Below are positions 36,603 to 44,845 of a stretch of 64,000 bases of DNA, piece by piece. Source of the stretch: UBA12087 sp964370815 (GTDB lineage Bacteria; Chloroflexota; Anaerolineae; Anaerolineales; Villigracilaceae); NCBI GenBank assembly GCA_964370815.1, contig CAYJKQ010000012.1, forward strand, positions 14,630 to 78,629, in the 5' to 3' direction. Position 1 is the stretch's first letter, and each line of letters opens with the position of its first letter. The notes below the pieces were generated by a model that did not search any database, was not told the DNA's origin, and saw only the letters and a program-made list of their open reading frames with translations. Both the position numbers and the translations under genes were made by a program.

Positions 36603-36637
36603 AGGTTGTGGAACACCTTGCATACTGCAAACAACCT
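36603..36637 (-). terminator. Hairpin at the end of the lipoprotein gene
   Basis: AGGTTGT (36603-36609) pairs with ACAACCT (36631-36637) around an inner TTGCA/TGCAA hairpin. On the minus strand it is followed by a C/T-rich tract ending in TTTTTTT, so it probably ends the ABC exporter operon. Confidence 0.5.
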
Positions 36638-36681
36638 CACTTTTTTCCAGATTTTTGAATAGGTTTTTGCAAGCAGGTATA

Positions 36682-37254
36682 TTAAGGATGGCAGTCAACC
36701 GGTAGAGTAAAACCAAGCGGGACATTAATGCCGGCAAGTTCAAAAGAGGCTTCAAGATCAGCCACTTCTGCATCCGGAGTTCCTTCGGCAGCGGACCTGA
36801 CCTGAAGCAGGAGATGATACTTTACGATATATTGACCATCCTTTGCCAACCAGTAATCGCCCGAATTTATCGTTGCAATTGAACCAGAATTATCTCCGAT
36901 CCCTTCGATCTTAAATTGAAAATGATTCGTAATCACTCCGTTCACAAGCTCTTCACCAATGAATTGAGGGTTGTCGATCAAGGGTAATACGTCAATCAGA
37001 TTGGAAAAGATATCACGCATTTCTTTTTCCTGTTCAGTGACCGTATCATATTCCCATCCATCACCGTCATTGGTGCAAGTTACAAGCCCGATCGAATAGG
37101 TCTCCTGAGAGTCACTGGATTCTTCATCATCGTTTTCAGGATCAAATCTAACGGTTGTGATAACTGAATGGGTATTCTTATCAACGACTGATCTTTCCAT
37201 GAACTCAGATATATTTGTTTTTGCGCCTTTTGAGTCTGAAGAATTAAGAACAAA
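36682..37254 (-). CDS. Exported lipoprotein-like protein, 5' end lost in assembly gap
   Basis: At least 190 residues; the frame stays open from 37200 to the edge of the N run at 37254, so the N-terminus, probably a lipoprotein signal, lies in the gap. The visible part is mostly beta, with IGEELVNGVITNHFQF and a C-terminal ASFELAGINVPLGFTLP. That resembles the LppX/LprAFG-like lipoproteins that carry lipids, a family common beside such ABC systems, but the match is weak. It lies downstream of two FtsX permeases and an ABC ATPase on the same strand, so it is probably the substrate-binding partner of that exporter. Confidence 0.6.
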   Translation of the reverse strand, partial: FVLNSSDSKGAKTNISEFMERSVVDKNTHSVITTVRFDPENDDEESSDSQETYSIGLVTCTNDGDGWEYDTVTEQEKEMRDIFSNLIDVLPLIDNPQFIGEELVNGVITNHFQFKIEGIGDNSGSIATINSGDYWLAKDGQYIVKYHLLLQVRSAAEGTPDAEVADLEASFELAGINVPLGFTLPVDCHP

Positions 37255-37354
37255 NNNNNNNNNNNNNNNNNNNNNNNNNNNNNNNNNNNNNNNNNNNNNN
37301 NNNNNNNNNNNNNNNNNNNNNNNNNNNNNNNNNNNNNNNNNNNNNNNNNNNNNN
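37255..37354. other. Assembly gap (100 N)
   Basis: Exactly 100 N. It cuts the lipoprotein-like gene at its 5' end; the upstream permease stop codon lies directly beside the gap at 37355-37357. Confidence 0.99.
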
Positions 37355-38452
37355 CTAATTTCTTCCCAGTAGATGCGGGATGGAAGTTCTATTAATACTC
37401 ACCAGAGGGATGATCACCCCTATCGCCAACAATCCGCAAGTGATCAGCGCCATAATTCCAACAGCCTTAATGTCCAAATCCCTGGTCACACCAAAACCAA
37501 AAGCCGAGAAATCCTGAATTATTGGGTCCAATAATAAGACCGAAACCGTCAACCCGAATATGATACCAAAGAATATGATCATACTTGCCTGGGTGATGAA
37601 ATAAAGCAGGATTGCACGAAAATCAAATCCCAACGATCTAATAATGCCAAACTCACGTTGGTGGAGGTAAGCAAGACGCCATAACAGGTTTGCCAAAGTG
37701 ATGGCAGTTGCGATGTACCCCAACCTCCCCATGATCCCCAAAAAATTAAAAAAAGAATAAATGGATGGTCCAAAAGCCCCGGTTGTCTCTCCTTTTTGGG
37801 TAACGGATATACCTTCTTCAAGCAGATCGCCGGGTTGGAGGCTGCCATTATCAGGAATTAGAAATAATGAAACATCATCACCATAATTTAATAAGTCCTG
37901 GGCATCTTTCAGGCTGATCCAGGCTTCGTTGTCCTGAATCGATCCTGTAATGAATATTCCAATGACACGGAATTTTCGTCCTCTTAGCAAGAGGTCACTC
38001 CCAACCTGGGCCTTTTTGGTTCTGGACAAGGTTTCCCCGACCATTACCAGGCGGGCAGGATCACCCTGCTGCAGTGCTCTGCCTGAAAGCAATGTAAATG
38101 AGCTGATTCTCCGATAATCTTCCAACCGAAAACCTCGCATCAGGATCCCATTTGTAAACGAGGTGCCAACGAATTGATGGATCTCCGGGACCGGATCGGA
38201 ATATCCTTTTTGGATAAGCACATCTTTGACAGCCGAAGTCAACCGGCTGCCATGAACTTCACTCAATCCATCACTGCTTCCCACCACCAGCCAGCTGGTT
38301 TCCAATTGTTCATAAATACTCGTAGCACTTTTTTGATAACTGAACAAAGCCAGAAAATTCGCAAGCGAGATACCCAATAATCCGGCAAGAACGATCAGCA
38401 GTTTCCAACGTTTTAGTAGATCTTTGATCGCCAGGAATAAGATCGCTATCAT
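37355..38452 (-). CDS. ABC transporter permease, FtsX/MacB-like (second permease)
   Basis: A 365-residue integral membrane protein. One N-terminal membrane helix is followed by a large periplasm-type domain (about 50-225) and three C-terminal helices, the typical FtsX/MacB/LolC topology. The membrane-proximal block REFGIIRSLGFDFRAILLYF (about 265-285) is the coupling helix region that contacts the ATPase. The ATG follows the stop of the other permease by 3 bases (TAA-ACA-ATG). With the ATPase it should form a mechanotransmission-type exporter. Confidence 0.88.
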   Translation of the reverse strand: MIAILFLAIKDLLKRWKLLIVLAGLLGISLANFLALFSYQKSATSIYEQLETSWLVVGSSDGLSEVHGSRLTSAVKDVLIQKGYSDPVPEIHQFVGTSFTNGILMRGFRLEDYRRISSFTLLSGRALQQGDPARLVMVGETLSRTKKAQVGSDLLLRGRKFRVIGIFITGSIQDNEAWISLKDAQDLLNYGDDVSLFLIPDNGSLQPGDLLEEGISVTQKGETTGAFGPSIYSFFNFLGIMGRLGYIATAITLANLLWRLAYLHQREFGIIRSLGFDFRAILLYFITQASMIIFFGIIFGLTVSVLLLDPIIQDFSAFGFGVTRDLDIKAVGIMALITCGLLAIGVIIPLVSINRTSIPHLLGRN

Positions 38453-38455
38453 TGT

Positions 38456-39616
38456 TTATGGCTGCCGAATCGCATTGTATACACTTGACCTATTCAAGCT
38501 TAGCGTAGGGATCCAAATACCAATTCCACCAAAAAGAAAAGCGAGAAATATTCCGATCATAAAAATATTTCCATTAATGACAACATCGATCATGGCAGCA
38601 CGCACAATCAAAGGGGTTGTTTTTTGGATGTGATCGAGAAGGAGGTTTGATAAACCCCAACTACCTAATAATGCAATCACGATCATAAATCCTGTTCGTA
38701 ATGCCAATATCATTCTAATTGCTGCAGCTCTTAAGCCAATGGCGCGCAAGATGGTTATCTCACGACTTCTTTCAGAGAGGGTGAGGTAGATCGAGCCATA
38801 AGTACCAAACATGATCAGCAAGGTTGAAAGGATCGCCAATAATCCAGTGACTTCGCCAACATCATCCAAAGCATTGGCATATTGAGAATATAAGTGATCC
38901 ACAAAAAAAACATCGAAATTCCTTGAAATTCTTGGATCATTTTGCAAGGATTCTTTTACGATCTCCGCATCAACTCCTGGCGATATTTTTACCCACGCAA
39001 ATTGGTATACATCCTGTGTATTATAGAGATCTTCAGCAGCCTCCAGGGTCATCCAAACAGCTGAAGATTTGGATCCGGGTGAACTGATCGTCCCTACGAT
39101 CGTAAAATTTCTCCCAAATATTCTAATCACCTGGTTTATCTGCCATTTTGTCAATAGAACTGTGCCTTCACCGGCAACAACTTCATCCAATCTCTCGGGC
39201 CAGCGGCCAGAGGTTAATTCCAAAGAAAAAACCTTCTGCATATTTTCAACCTGGGTTCCCCGCACTTGAATGAGATAAGATTCAATTTTCATTAGTCTGA
39301 AGATCAGTGGAGCAACTTTTTCCACCTGGGCTGGTTCCAGTTCGAGTATGGGCGCAAATTGATCCAGGGTGATCAGGCTATCGGCGGGATCAAATACATT
39401 TTTTGAGATCACCATCAAGCTGTTCTTGTTTTCCTCCAGCTCTCCAAATTGCAGGGAGGCCTGGGACAGTGCTGCCAGGCAGAAGTAACAGGTAACAAAG
39501 ATCATCAGGTTAATGATCGTGATGGTTGTTCTCCAACCATCCTTGATCAAATCACGAAGGATTAACCTAGAAATATTAATTATCCCTGGCAGTTTGTTTT
39601 TCATGGATCTTGCCAT
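38456..39616 (-). CDS. ABC transporter permease, FtsX/MacB-like (first permease)
   Basis: A 386-residue protein of the same topology as its neighbour: a single N-terminal helix, an extracytoplasmic domain of about 220 residues, and three helices near the C-terminus. The REITILRAIGLRAAAIRMIL block (about 290-310) is the ATPase-contacting region. The start at 39616 overlaps the ATPase gene by 41 bases; an ATG four codons in (39604) is an alternative. The two different permeases suggest a heterodimeric exporter, as in LolCE-type systems. Confidence 0.87.
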   Translation of the reverse strand: MARSMKNKLPGIINISRLILRDLIKDGWRTTITIINLMIFVTCYFCLAALSQASLQFGELEENKNSLMVISKNVFDPADSLITLDQFAPILELEPAQVEKVAPLIFRLMKIESYLIQVRGTQVENMQKVFSLELTSGRWPERLDEVVAGEGTVLLTKWQINQVIRIFGRNFTIVGTISSPGSKSSAVWMTLEAAEDLYNTQDVYQFAWVKISPGVDAEIVKESLQNDPRISRNFDVFFVDHLYSQYANALDDVGEVTGLLAILSTLLIMFGTYGSIYLTLSERSREITILRAIGLRAAAIRMILALRTGFMIVIALLGSWGLSNLLLDHIQKTTPLIVRAAMIDVVINGNIFMIGIFLAFLFGGIGIWIPTLSLNRSSVYNAIRQP

Positions 39617-40265
39617 CTTTGACTACCAGGATACGATCTGCGTTTTCACACAAAGAAAGGTTGTGCGTGGCAACAATAAAAGTAATGCCCAACTTGTCAT
39701 TCAAATCATGCAAGAGCTGAATGATCTCTTCAGAAGAAACAGAGTCCAGGTTCCCAGTTGGTTCATCTGCGATAACAAGCGAAGGTTTCCCGATAATTGC
39801 ACGCGCAATGGCAACCCTTTGCTGTTCTCCTCCTGAGAGTTGGGATGGAAGATGTTTTAATCGGTGCCCGAGGCCAATTTCAGAGAGAGTTTCTGCTGCC
39901 TGCTTCTTTGCGATCCCATGGTCAAACCCTTGCGCCATCAAAGGTAACATGACATTTTCCAGGGCATTGAGGGATGTCAATAGATTGTAAAATTGAAAGA
40001 TAAATCCAATTTTTTCTCTCCGAAATCTGGTCAACCTTTCTTCGTTTGCTGATTCGAGTGTAAAATCATCAAAACGGATCGAACCACTGGTAGGGCGGTC
40101 TATCCCCCCGATCAGGTTAAGAAAAGTTGATTTTCCCCCACCACTGGGACCGATCAGGATGACGAATTCACCATGGGTAATGGTTAGATTTACATTTTTA
40201 ACTGCCTCGATAGATTCATTGCCTTGTTTATAATTCTTATGAAGGTTTGAAATGCTTATCGGCAT
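39576..40265 (-). CDS. ABC transporter ATP-binding protein, LolD/MacB type
   Basis: A 229-residue ATPase with a complete set of motifs: Walker A GPSGGGKSTFLNLIGG, Q-loop in FIFQFYNLLTSL, signature LSGGEQQRVAIARA, Walker B VIADEPTGNLD and the H-loop THNLSL. It powers the two FtsX-type permeases downstream, most likely for release of a lipid, lipoprotein or peptide from the membrane. The order ATPase, permease, permease, lipoprotein on the minus strand is a standard exporter operon. No regulator lies next to it. Confidence 0.93.
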   Translation of the reverse strand: MPISISNLHKNYKQGNESIEAVKNVNLTITHGEFVILIGPSGGGKSTFLNLIGGIDRPTSGSIRFDDFTLESANEERLTRFRREKIGFIFQFYNLLTSLNALENVMLPLMAQGFDHGIAKKQAAETLSEIGLGHRLKHLPSQLSGGEQQRVAIARAIIGKPSLVIADEPTGNLDSVSSEEIIQLLHDLNDKLGITFIVATHNLSLCENADRILVVKDGKIHEKQTARDN

Positions 40266-40523
40266 TTATTGATCCATGTCAATTCCAACGAGATCTGGAG
40301 AGCTATTTCTCATGAATTAATACTGGCGTTTTCTGGCAGCCTGATCGCCATTATTTGATCAGCATCGTCCTATTGGAATTTTACATAATTCCATTTCCAA
40401 TAGTATAGATATTCTTCAATCAAAGGTCAAGTGAATTTGGATTGGAAGTCATTATTTAATCCATTTCGACACTAATCTTCAAATAGGAAATTATTGTGAG
40501 GGGATATTTATATCTTTTATGGT

Positions 40524-40639
40524 ATCTACCCATCCAAGACCTCAAAAGTTTCATTGGCAGACGAATTGGAAAGATTAACCCGATCATCAAGCTGTCGATC
40601 TCACTATTTTTCAGAGAAACCTTTTGGGTCTGAGTAGTT
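40524..40639 (+). repeat. MITE-like intergenic repeat, copy B
   Basis: About 116 bp with end ATCTACCCAT on the left and GGGTCTGAGTAGTT on the right, and the shared internal blocks CAAGACC, GGCAGACGAATTGGAA and TCGATC. Clearly the same family as copies A, C and D. Confidence 0.75.
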
Positions 40640-40689
40640 CCTGCTGTTTATTTTAATTAAGATCCCATCCCACACCGGGCGTTTTAAAT

Positions 40690-40703
40690 TTGTGCTGGCG
40701 TAA
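40690..40703. promoter_or_regulatory. Putative Crp/Fnr-family box upstream of the regulator gene
   Basis: TTGTGCTGGCGTAA is a 14-base imperfect palindrome that resembles the nirK box TTGCGCCAGCGCAA at 41529 (same TTG-N8-nAA frame with GC..GCG core). It lies about 87 bases before the regulator's likely start site, so its role (autoregulation) is uncertain. Confidence 0.4.
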
Positions 40704-40771
40704 GAAGTGTTTTCATCCAGGGTTTATTCAACCAACATTTTATTTTTTACACATATTTTATCTTATTAGGG

Positions 40772-40777
40772 TAAAAT
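40772..40777 (+). promoter_or_regulatory. -10 promoter element of the Crp/Fnr gene (leaderless)
   Basis: TAAAAT lies 6 bases before the ATG at 40784, with no Shine-Dalgarno between. Confidence 0.5.
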
Positions 40778-40783
40778 CCTTTT

Positions 40784-41485
40784 ATGAACGAAAAAACTCG
40801 GGAGATCATTCACCGCTCCAGCTTGTTCAAAGATGTCAGCCAGCAGAGCTTTAAACAGGTGTTGGATATGGGTTTAATACGCTCCGTGGAGGAGGATGGT
40901 TTCTTCTTCATGCAGGCTGACCCCGCCACACATGCCTATGTACTGATAGAGGGTCGGGTACGAATGCTCCAGATAACACCCAATGGACAACAAATCACCC
41001 TGCGCATCCTGACCCCCGGGCAAACCTATGGCGGGATCGCCTTGATCAATCCCGGTGAAGGATATCCGGCTGCAGCCCAGGCCATGGAAAATAGCGCGGC
41101 ACTGGCATGGGATACAACCCATCTACGAGAATTGGCAGCAATGGAACCGTCCATACCCCTGAATGCCATGCAACTGATGCATGCCTATATAACGGAATTA
41201 CAGGAACGCCAAAAAGCACTGATCACGGATCGGGTTGAGCAGCGCATTGCCAGGATCTTGCTTAAGCTTGCAACGCAATATGGCAAAAAAGTGGAAGAGG
41301 GTGTGCAAATCAACTTTGCGCTTACCCGGAAGGATATTGCCGAGATGAGCGGGACAACTCTTTTTACGGTCAGCCGTACACTCAAGGAGTGGGAGCGCCA
41401 GGGTATGGTTAGATTAGGCAGGGAAAAAGTGTGTATTTGCCAACCGCATGGATTGGTGAGTCTGGCGGATGATCTCATTCATTAA
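40784..41485 (+). CDS. Crp/Fnr family transcriptional regulator, DNR/NnrR-like
   Basis: A 233-residue protein with an N-terminal cyclic-nucleotide-binding-type beta barrel (about 15-115), a dimerisation helix (about 120-145) and a C-terminal winged helix-turn-helix (about 165-220). The four cysteines of FNR that bind a 4Fe-4S cluster are absent, so it is not an oxygen sensor of the FNR type; the DNR/NnrR subgroup senses NO, often with heme. The recognition helix reads TTLFTVSRTL; where CRP, FNR and FixK have a Glu that reads the conserved GC pair, this has Phe194. The Arg (198) is kept. It precedes nirK on the same strand and probably regulates it. Confidence 0.88.
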   Translation: MNEKTREIIHRSSLFKDVSQQSFKQVLDMGLIRSVEEDGFFFMQADPATHAYVLIEGRVRMLQITPNGQQITLRILTPGQTYGGIALINPGEGYPAAAQAMENSAALAWDTTHLRELAAMEPSIPLNAMQLMHAYITELQERQKALITDRVEQRIARILLKLATQYGKKVEEGVQINFALTRKDIAEMSGTTLFTVSRTLKEWERQGMVRLGREKVCICQPHGLVSLADDLIH

Positions 41486-41528
41486 CTCCTTTCAGTTTCC
41501 ATCCATCCCGGGCATTATTAATTCCAAT

Positions 41529-41542
41529 TTGCGCCAGCGCAA
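41529..41542. promoter_or_regulatory. FNR-like palindromic box in the nirK promoter
   Basis: TTGCGCCAGCGCAA has perfect 6-base inverted arms around CA and the TTG-N8-CAA outline of Crp/Fnr-family sites. Its centre is about 41-42 bases before the start site predicted from the TAGAAT -10 at 41566, which is the classic class II activation position. Confidence 0.7.
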
Positions 41543-41565
41543 TGACTATTTTCATACAGAGAAGA

Positions 41566-41571
41566 TAGAAT
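41566..41571 (+). promoter_or_regulatory. -10 promoter element of nirK
   Basis: TAGAAT is positioned so that the FNR-like box takes the place of a -35 element, as in activator-dependent promoters. The leader would be about 50 bases and ends in AACAGGAGTAGAG, a good ribosome site. Confidence 0.55.
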
Positions 41572-41628
41572 ATATCCATAATTATTTTCCTTTTTTAGCC
41601 ATTACCAAACATTTAACAGGAGTAGAGA

Positions 41629-43458
41629 ATGAAAAAAATCAAATTCATTATCAGCTTTTTGGTGCTCGGAATCCTGCTGGTTTCCTGCGCCCCAAAAGCT
41701 GAATTGGCTGTCAACACAGAATATATCCTCACCACGGGAATGAGCGAGGGTAAATTCGTATTCATCGGTGTAAATGAAGACATTAATGGCACCGAAAACC
41801 CTGCCTTGCATGCAAATCCCGGTGAGAAGATCACGGTCATTCTCATCAATGGTGGATATGGAGAACATGATATTGTCTTCCCGGAACTCAACATCCACTC
41901 CGATGTGATCCACCAAAAAGGCGAAACCACCACACTCACGTTCACTGTTCCTGAAAAAGAAATAGCTCTCACCTATCAGGACAGCTCCCATGTCAACCTG
42001 GGTATGAGTGGTGTTTTGCTGGTCGGTGAGGTGATCGCCTCACAGAGTGTTGCACCAGTGGGAGATCAAGGTTCCATGAACATGGGTGTCCAATCCAGTG
42101 GGGTTACCGTGGAATATACCCTTGAATCTGCCCTGGCAGATGGAAAAATGATTTTTATCGGAAAAGGGGGTGACGTGGATGGAAAAACTAATCCGGATCT
42201 TATTGCAAACCCCGGTGATCTTGTGAGAGTGACCCTGTTCAGCGGTGAAGGTGCGGCTCATAACATTTCTTTTGAAGGTTTTGATGCATTATCCGAGGAT
42301 GTTGTAGGGCAAGGGAACAGTGTCGTACTGGAATTCACCCCGGACAAGGAAGGTACTTTTGCATATTTTTGCGCCATTCCCGGGCATCGCCAGGCCGGCA
42401 TGGAAGGAAAATTCATTGTAGGTTCAGGAAATTCCACAGCATCCAATGGTGCTGACCCGAATTCAAATGGTGCACAAGCCCCTGCCGCACCGGCAATTGC
42501 TGCCGCCGGACCTGTAGATCCGAATGCGGTGGACATCACTCGTGATCCCACCGATATTCCCGCCCCGATAGGAAGCCGGGGACCCGAATTCATCCGCGTT
42601 GACCTGGAAACGATCGAGGTGAGCGGTCAACTTGCCGATGGCACCACCTATAAATATTGGACCTTTAATGGGAAAGTTCCCGGACCCTTCATCCGTGTGC
42701 GCGTCGGAGATACAATCGAGGTGCATCTAAAGAATTTTCCGGATAGCCTCATGGCGCATTCAGTGGACTTTCATGCCGTGACAGGTCCGGGAGGTGGTGC
42801 TGTCGCCACACAGACCCAGCCCGGTGGTGAAACCATGTTCACATTTAAAGCGATCAACCCCGGCTTATATGTCTACCATTGCGCCACACCCATGGTCGCC
42901 CATCATATCTCCAATGGCATGTATGGGATGATCCTGGTCGAACCGGCTGGTGGTTTGCCGGTCGTGGACAGGGAATTCTATGTCATGCAAGGCGAGATCT
43001 ACACTGCCCAGCCATTCGGCACCAGCGGTGCTCTTCTGGATGATACGGTTAAATTGATCAACGAAAGTCCTGAATATTTTGTGTTCAATGGCGCTGCTCT
43101 TGCCCTGGCAGGCAATACCCATGCCTTGCGAGCCAAGGTGGGTGAGACAGTGCGAATTTTCTTTGGAGTTGGTGGTCCAAATTTTGTTTCATCCTTCCAC
43201 GTCATCGGTGAAATATTCGACCGGGTATATGATTTTGCATCACTGACTTCTCTGCCCTTGACCGACGTTCAAACCACATTGGTTCCCCCGGGTGGGGCTA
43301 CAATGGTCGAGTTCAAGCTGGAAGTCCCCGGGCGCTACATCCTCGTGGACCACGCTCTTTCACGCCTGCAGCGCGGCCTGGCAGGTTATCTGTATGCTGA
43401 AGGTGATGCCAACCTGGACATTTTTAATGGAGAAACCACCCCCGGCAGCGGTCATTAA
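41629..43458 (+). CDS. nirK: Copper nitrite reductase with two N-terminal cupredoxin domains
   Basis: A 609-residue lipoprotein (lipobox LLVSC near residue 20) that should reduce nitrite to nitric oxide outside the membrane. The C-terminal 320 residues are a two-domain NirK. Type 1 copper ligands are His377, Cys418, His426 and Met431; type 2 ligands are His382, His417 and His524, and the catalytic Asp380 and the His of GNTHAL are present. The Cys-to-His spacing (CATPMVAHH) is the short, AniA-like form. Two extra cupredoxin domains precede it. The second has a full type 1 site (His211, Cys248, His253, Met258); the first has lost its Cys (YQDSSH). They could be built-in electron carriers. Confidence 0.92.
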   Translation: MKKIKFIISFLVLGILLVSCAPKAELAVNTEYILTTGMSEGKFVFIGVNEDINGTENPALHANPGEKITVILINGGYGEHDIVFPELNIHSDVIHQKGETTTLTFTVPEKEIALTYQDSSHVNLGMSGVLLVGEVIASQSVAPVGDQGSMNMGVQSSGVTVEYTLESALADGKMIFIGKGGDVDGKTNPDLIANPGDLVRVTLFSGEGAAHNISFEGFDALSEDVVGQGNSVVLEFTPDKEGTFAYFCAIPGHRQAGMEGKFIVGSGNSTASNGADPNSNGAQAPAAPAIAAAGPVDPNAVDITRDPTDIPAPIGSRGPEFIRVDLETIEVSGQLADGTTYKYWTFNGKVPGPFIRVRVGDTIEVHLKNFPDSLMAHSVDFHAVTGPGGGAVATQTQPGGETMFTFKAINPGLYVYHCATPMVAHHISNGMYGMILVEPAGGLPVVDREFYVMQGEIYTAQPFGTSGALLDDTVKLINESPEYFVFNGAALALAGNTHALRAKVGETVRIFFGVGGPNFVSSFHVIGEIFDRVYDFASLTSLPLTDVQTTLVPPGGATMVEFKLEVPGRYILVDHALSRLQRGLAGYLYAEGDANLDIFNGETTPGSGH

Positions 43459-43850
43459 TGTAACTTATTCCCGCATTCCATGTTAATAAATCAAAATAAT
43501 ACTGCTCAGGATAACAATTATCAGGGTTGCGAACCCGCCGATGCTAGATATCCTTCATGAGAAGGCAATCCGACCTGAGCAGTTATCATTTTCTTTTATC
43601 AAGCAATACTGTAAGTACTGCTATTGAATGGCTTTTAAATTTTCCAAATCCACTCGTAGAGATTAATGCCATAATTCTCTTTGACTATTAACCGTTAGGA
43701 AATAACCCAAGCCAGGATTTGTTGGTAAAATAACTAAAGATATTTCCATTTATTTTCATCTGGCAGGAAAATCCCACAAATTCAAGATCGGTTTTGATAG
43801 TTGTTTAATCTCAGGTAACTCAAGATATATCAATACACCATTAATGTTTA
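43459..43850. other. Intergenic region with one repeat
   Basis: 392 bases after nirK. It holds the inverted-end repeat at 43501-43583; no gene and no clear terminator apart from that repeat. Confidence 0.6.
43501..43583. repeat. Repeat with ACTGCTCAGG inverted ends, variant 3
   Basis: ACTGCTCAGG (43501-43510) and CCTGAGCAGT (43574-43583) are perfect 10-base inverted ends. The core has hairpins GGGTTgcgAACCC and CCTTC/GAAGG. It could also act as the nirK terminator. Confidence 0.6.
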
Positions 43851-43874
43851 TTGAAAGATGCGAACCAGCAAAGA

Positions 43875-44267
43875 ATGTTAATTAACAAGGTCACAAAGTT
43901 TATTGCAATTATTCTTGTATTATCCCTGGTTATCTGCCTGGCAGTCCTCGTCATCGAAACACGCACAAAATTTGTCAGGCATTTCTATGACAATTTTATT
44001 TTGGATAATTGGAACCATTATCTTCCTTGCGAAGCCTTGCCAACTGAAACGGAAGTTCGCACAATTTTTCAACAACATCCGGACATGATCCGGAAAATTG
44101 AACAGATCAATCCAGGCTTAATTGGAATAGAAGTGGATCCATCGCTTTGCCCCGGGAAAGCTGATCTGATTATCTGGTACGCTTCCCACCAGGACCGCCT
44201 GGAAATAGAAGCTCTGATCCAAAGTGACACCTTTTTTGGAATTCCTTACCGACTTCAAAACCGCTAG
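43875..44267 (+). CDS. Small membrane-anchored protein of unknown function
   Basis: A 130-residue protein beginning MLINKVTKF with one N-terminal membrane helix (FIAIILVLSLVICLAVLVI) and an extracytoplasmic tail. A TTG eight codons upstream (43851) is in frame but lacks a ribosome site. Conserved-looking blocks are DNWNHYLPCEALPTETEV and GIEVDPSLCPGKADLII, with two cysteines that might form a disulfide. No family is recognised. It lies between nirK and the MITE-like copy C, on the same strand. Confidence 0.55.
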   Translation: MLINKVTKFIAIILVLSLVICLAVLVIETRTKFVRHFYDNFILDNWNHYLPCEALPTETEVRTIFQQHPDMIRKIEQINPGLIGIEVDPSLCPGKADLIIWYASHQDRLEIEALIQSDTFFGIPYRLQNR

Positions 44268-44281
44268 CTTCCATTTTATGT

Positions 44282-44396
44282 AGCTGCACAGACCAAGACC
44301 CTGAAGGTTTCTCTGGCAGGAGAATTAGAACGTTTCGCCTGATATTCTTGCTATCGATCCCTCATTTCGGTAAATCCTTCAGGGTCTGAGTAGTAA
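44282..44396 (+). repeat. MITE-like intergenic repeat, copy C
   Basis: About 115 bp. Left AGCTGCACAGACCAAGACCC, right CAGGGTCTGAGTAGT. It shares the block CTGAAGGTTTCTCTGGCAG and the CTATCGA core with copies A, B and D. Confidence 0.78.
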
Positions 44397-44520
44397 CCAC
44401 TTTTTACATTTATTTGTTGGCAGCTTGATTTTGTGATGAAATCAATCTATACTTCAAACAAATATTCACACAATCCAAATTATTGTGTGCAATCATTTTA
44501 AACCTGAAATGGAGAACGAT

Positions 44521-44841
44521 ATGAGCAATTCCCCACAGCAATCCAATCCATTGGGCAACGCCAGCCTCGTGATGGGTATCCTATCTGCAGCACTGGTTTT
44601 CGGCATTGGTCTGTGTGCATTAACCGGTATTACACAGAAATGGATCCAATTAGCCGGTACACCCCTGTTTGTGTGCGGGGGAAGTTCAGCCTTTCTCGGT
44701 TTTCTTGGCTTGATACTTGGTGTCGCCGGCCTTTTTGGCTCAAACCGCACCAAAGCCACTGCCATCCTCGGGCTGATATTAGGCCTGACCGGTATCTGTC
44801 TATTCATCGCCACGCTGAGTATGGCAGGTGGGGGTGGATGA
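44521..44841 (+). CDS. Small four-helix membrane protein (DUF4190-like)
   Basis: A 106-residue protein of alternating hydrophobic segments (LVMGILSAALVFGIGLCAL, FLGFLGLILGVAGLFG, AILGLILGLTGICLFIATL). Glycine-rich NPLGNASLVMGILSA resembles the DUF4190 family of small membrane proteins of unknown role. I start at 44521, where GGAG lies 7 bases upstream; the frame is open to 44485. It ends 4 bases before the likely fumC start, so it is probably co-transcribed with fumC. Confidence 0.65.
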   Translation: MSNSPQQSNPLGNASLVMGILSAALVFGIGLCALTGITQKWIQLAGTPLFVCGGSSAFLGFLGLILGVAGLFGSNRTKATAILGLILGLTGICLFIATLSMAGGGG

Positions 44842-44845
44842 AAAA

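Larger units (their letters stand above)
40266..40783. other. Divergent intergenic region with repeat and regulator promoter
   Basis: 518 bases between the ABC operon and the Crp/Fnr gene. It holds MITE-like copy B (40524-40639), a 14-base palindromic box (40690-40703) and a -10 box before the regulator. Nothing else is recognised. Confidence 0.7.

Noticed and set aside
36474..36773. A 99-residue frame on the minus strand
   Set aside because: It overlaps the end of the lipoprotein-like gene and its hairpin, and its composition is not protein-like.
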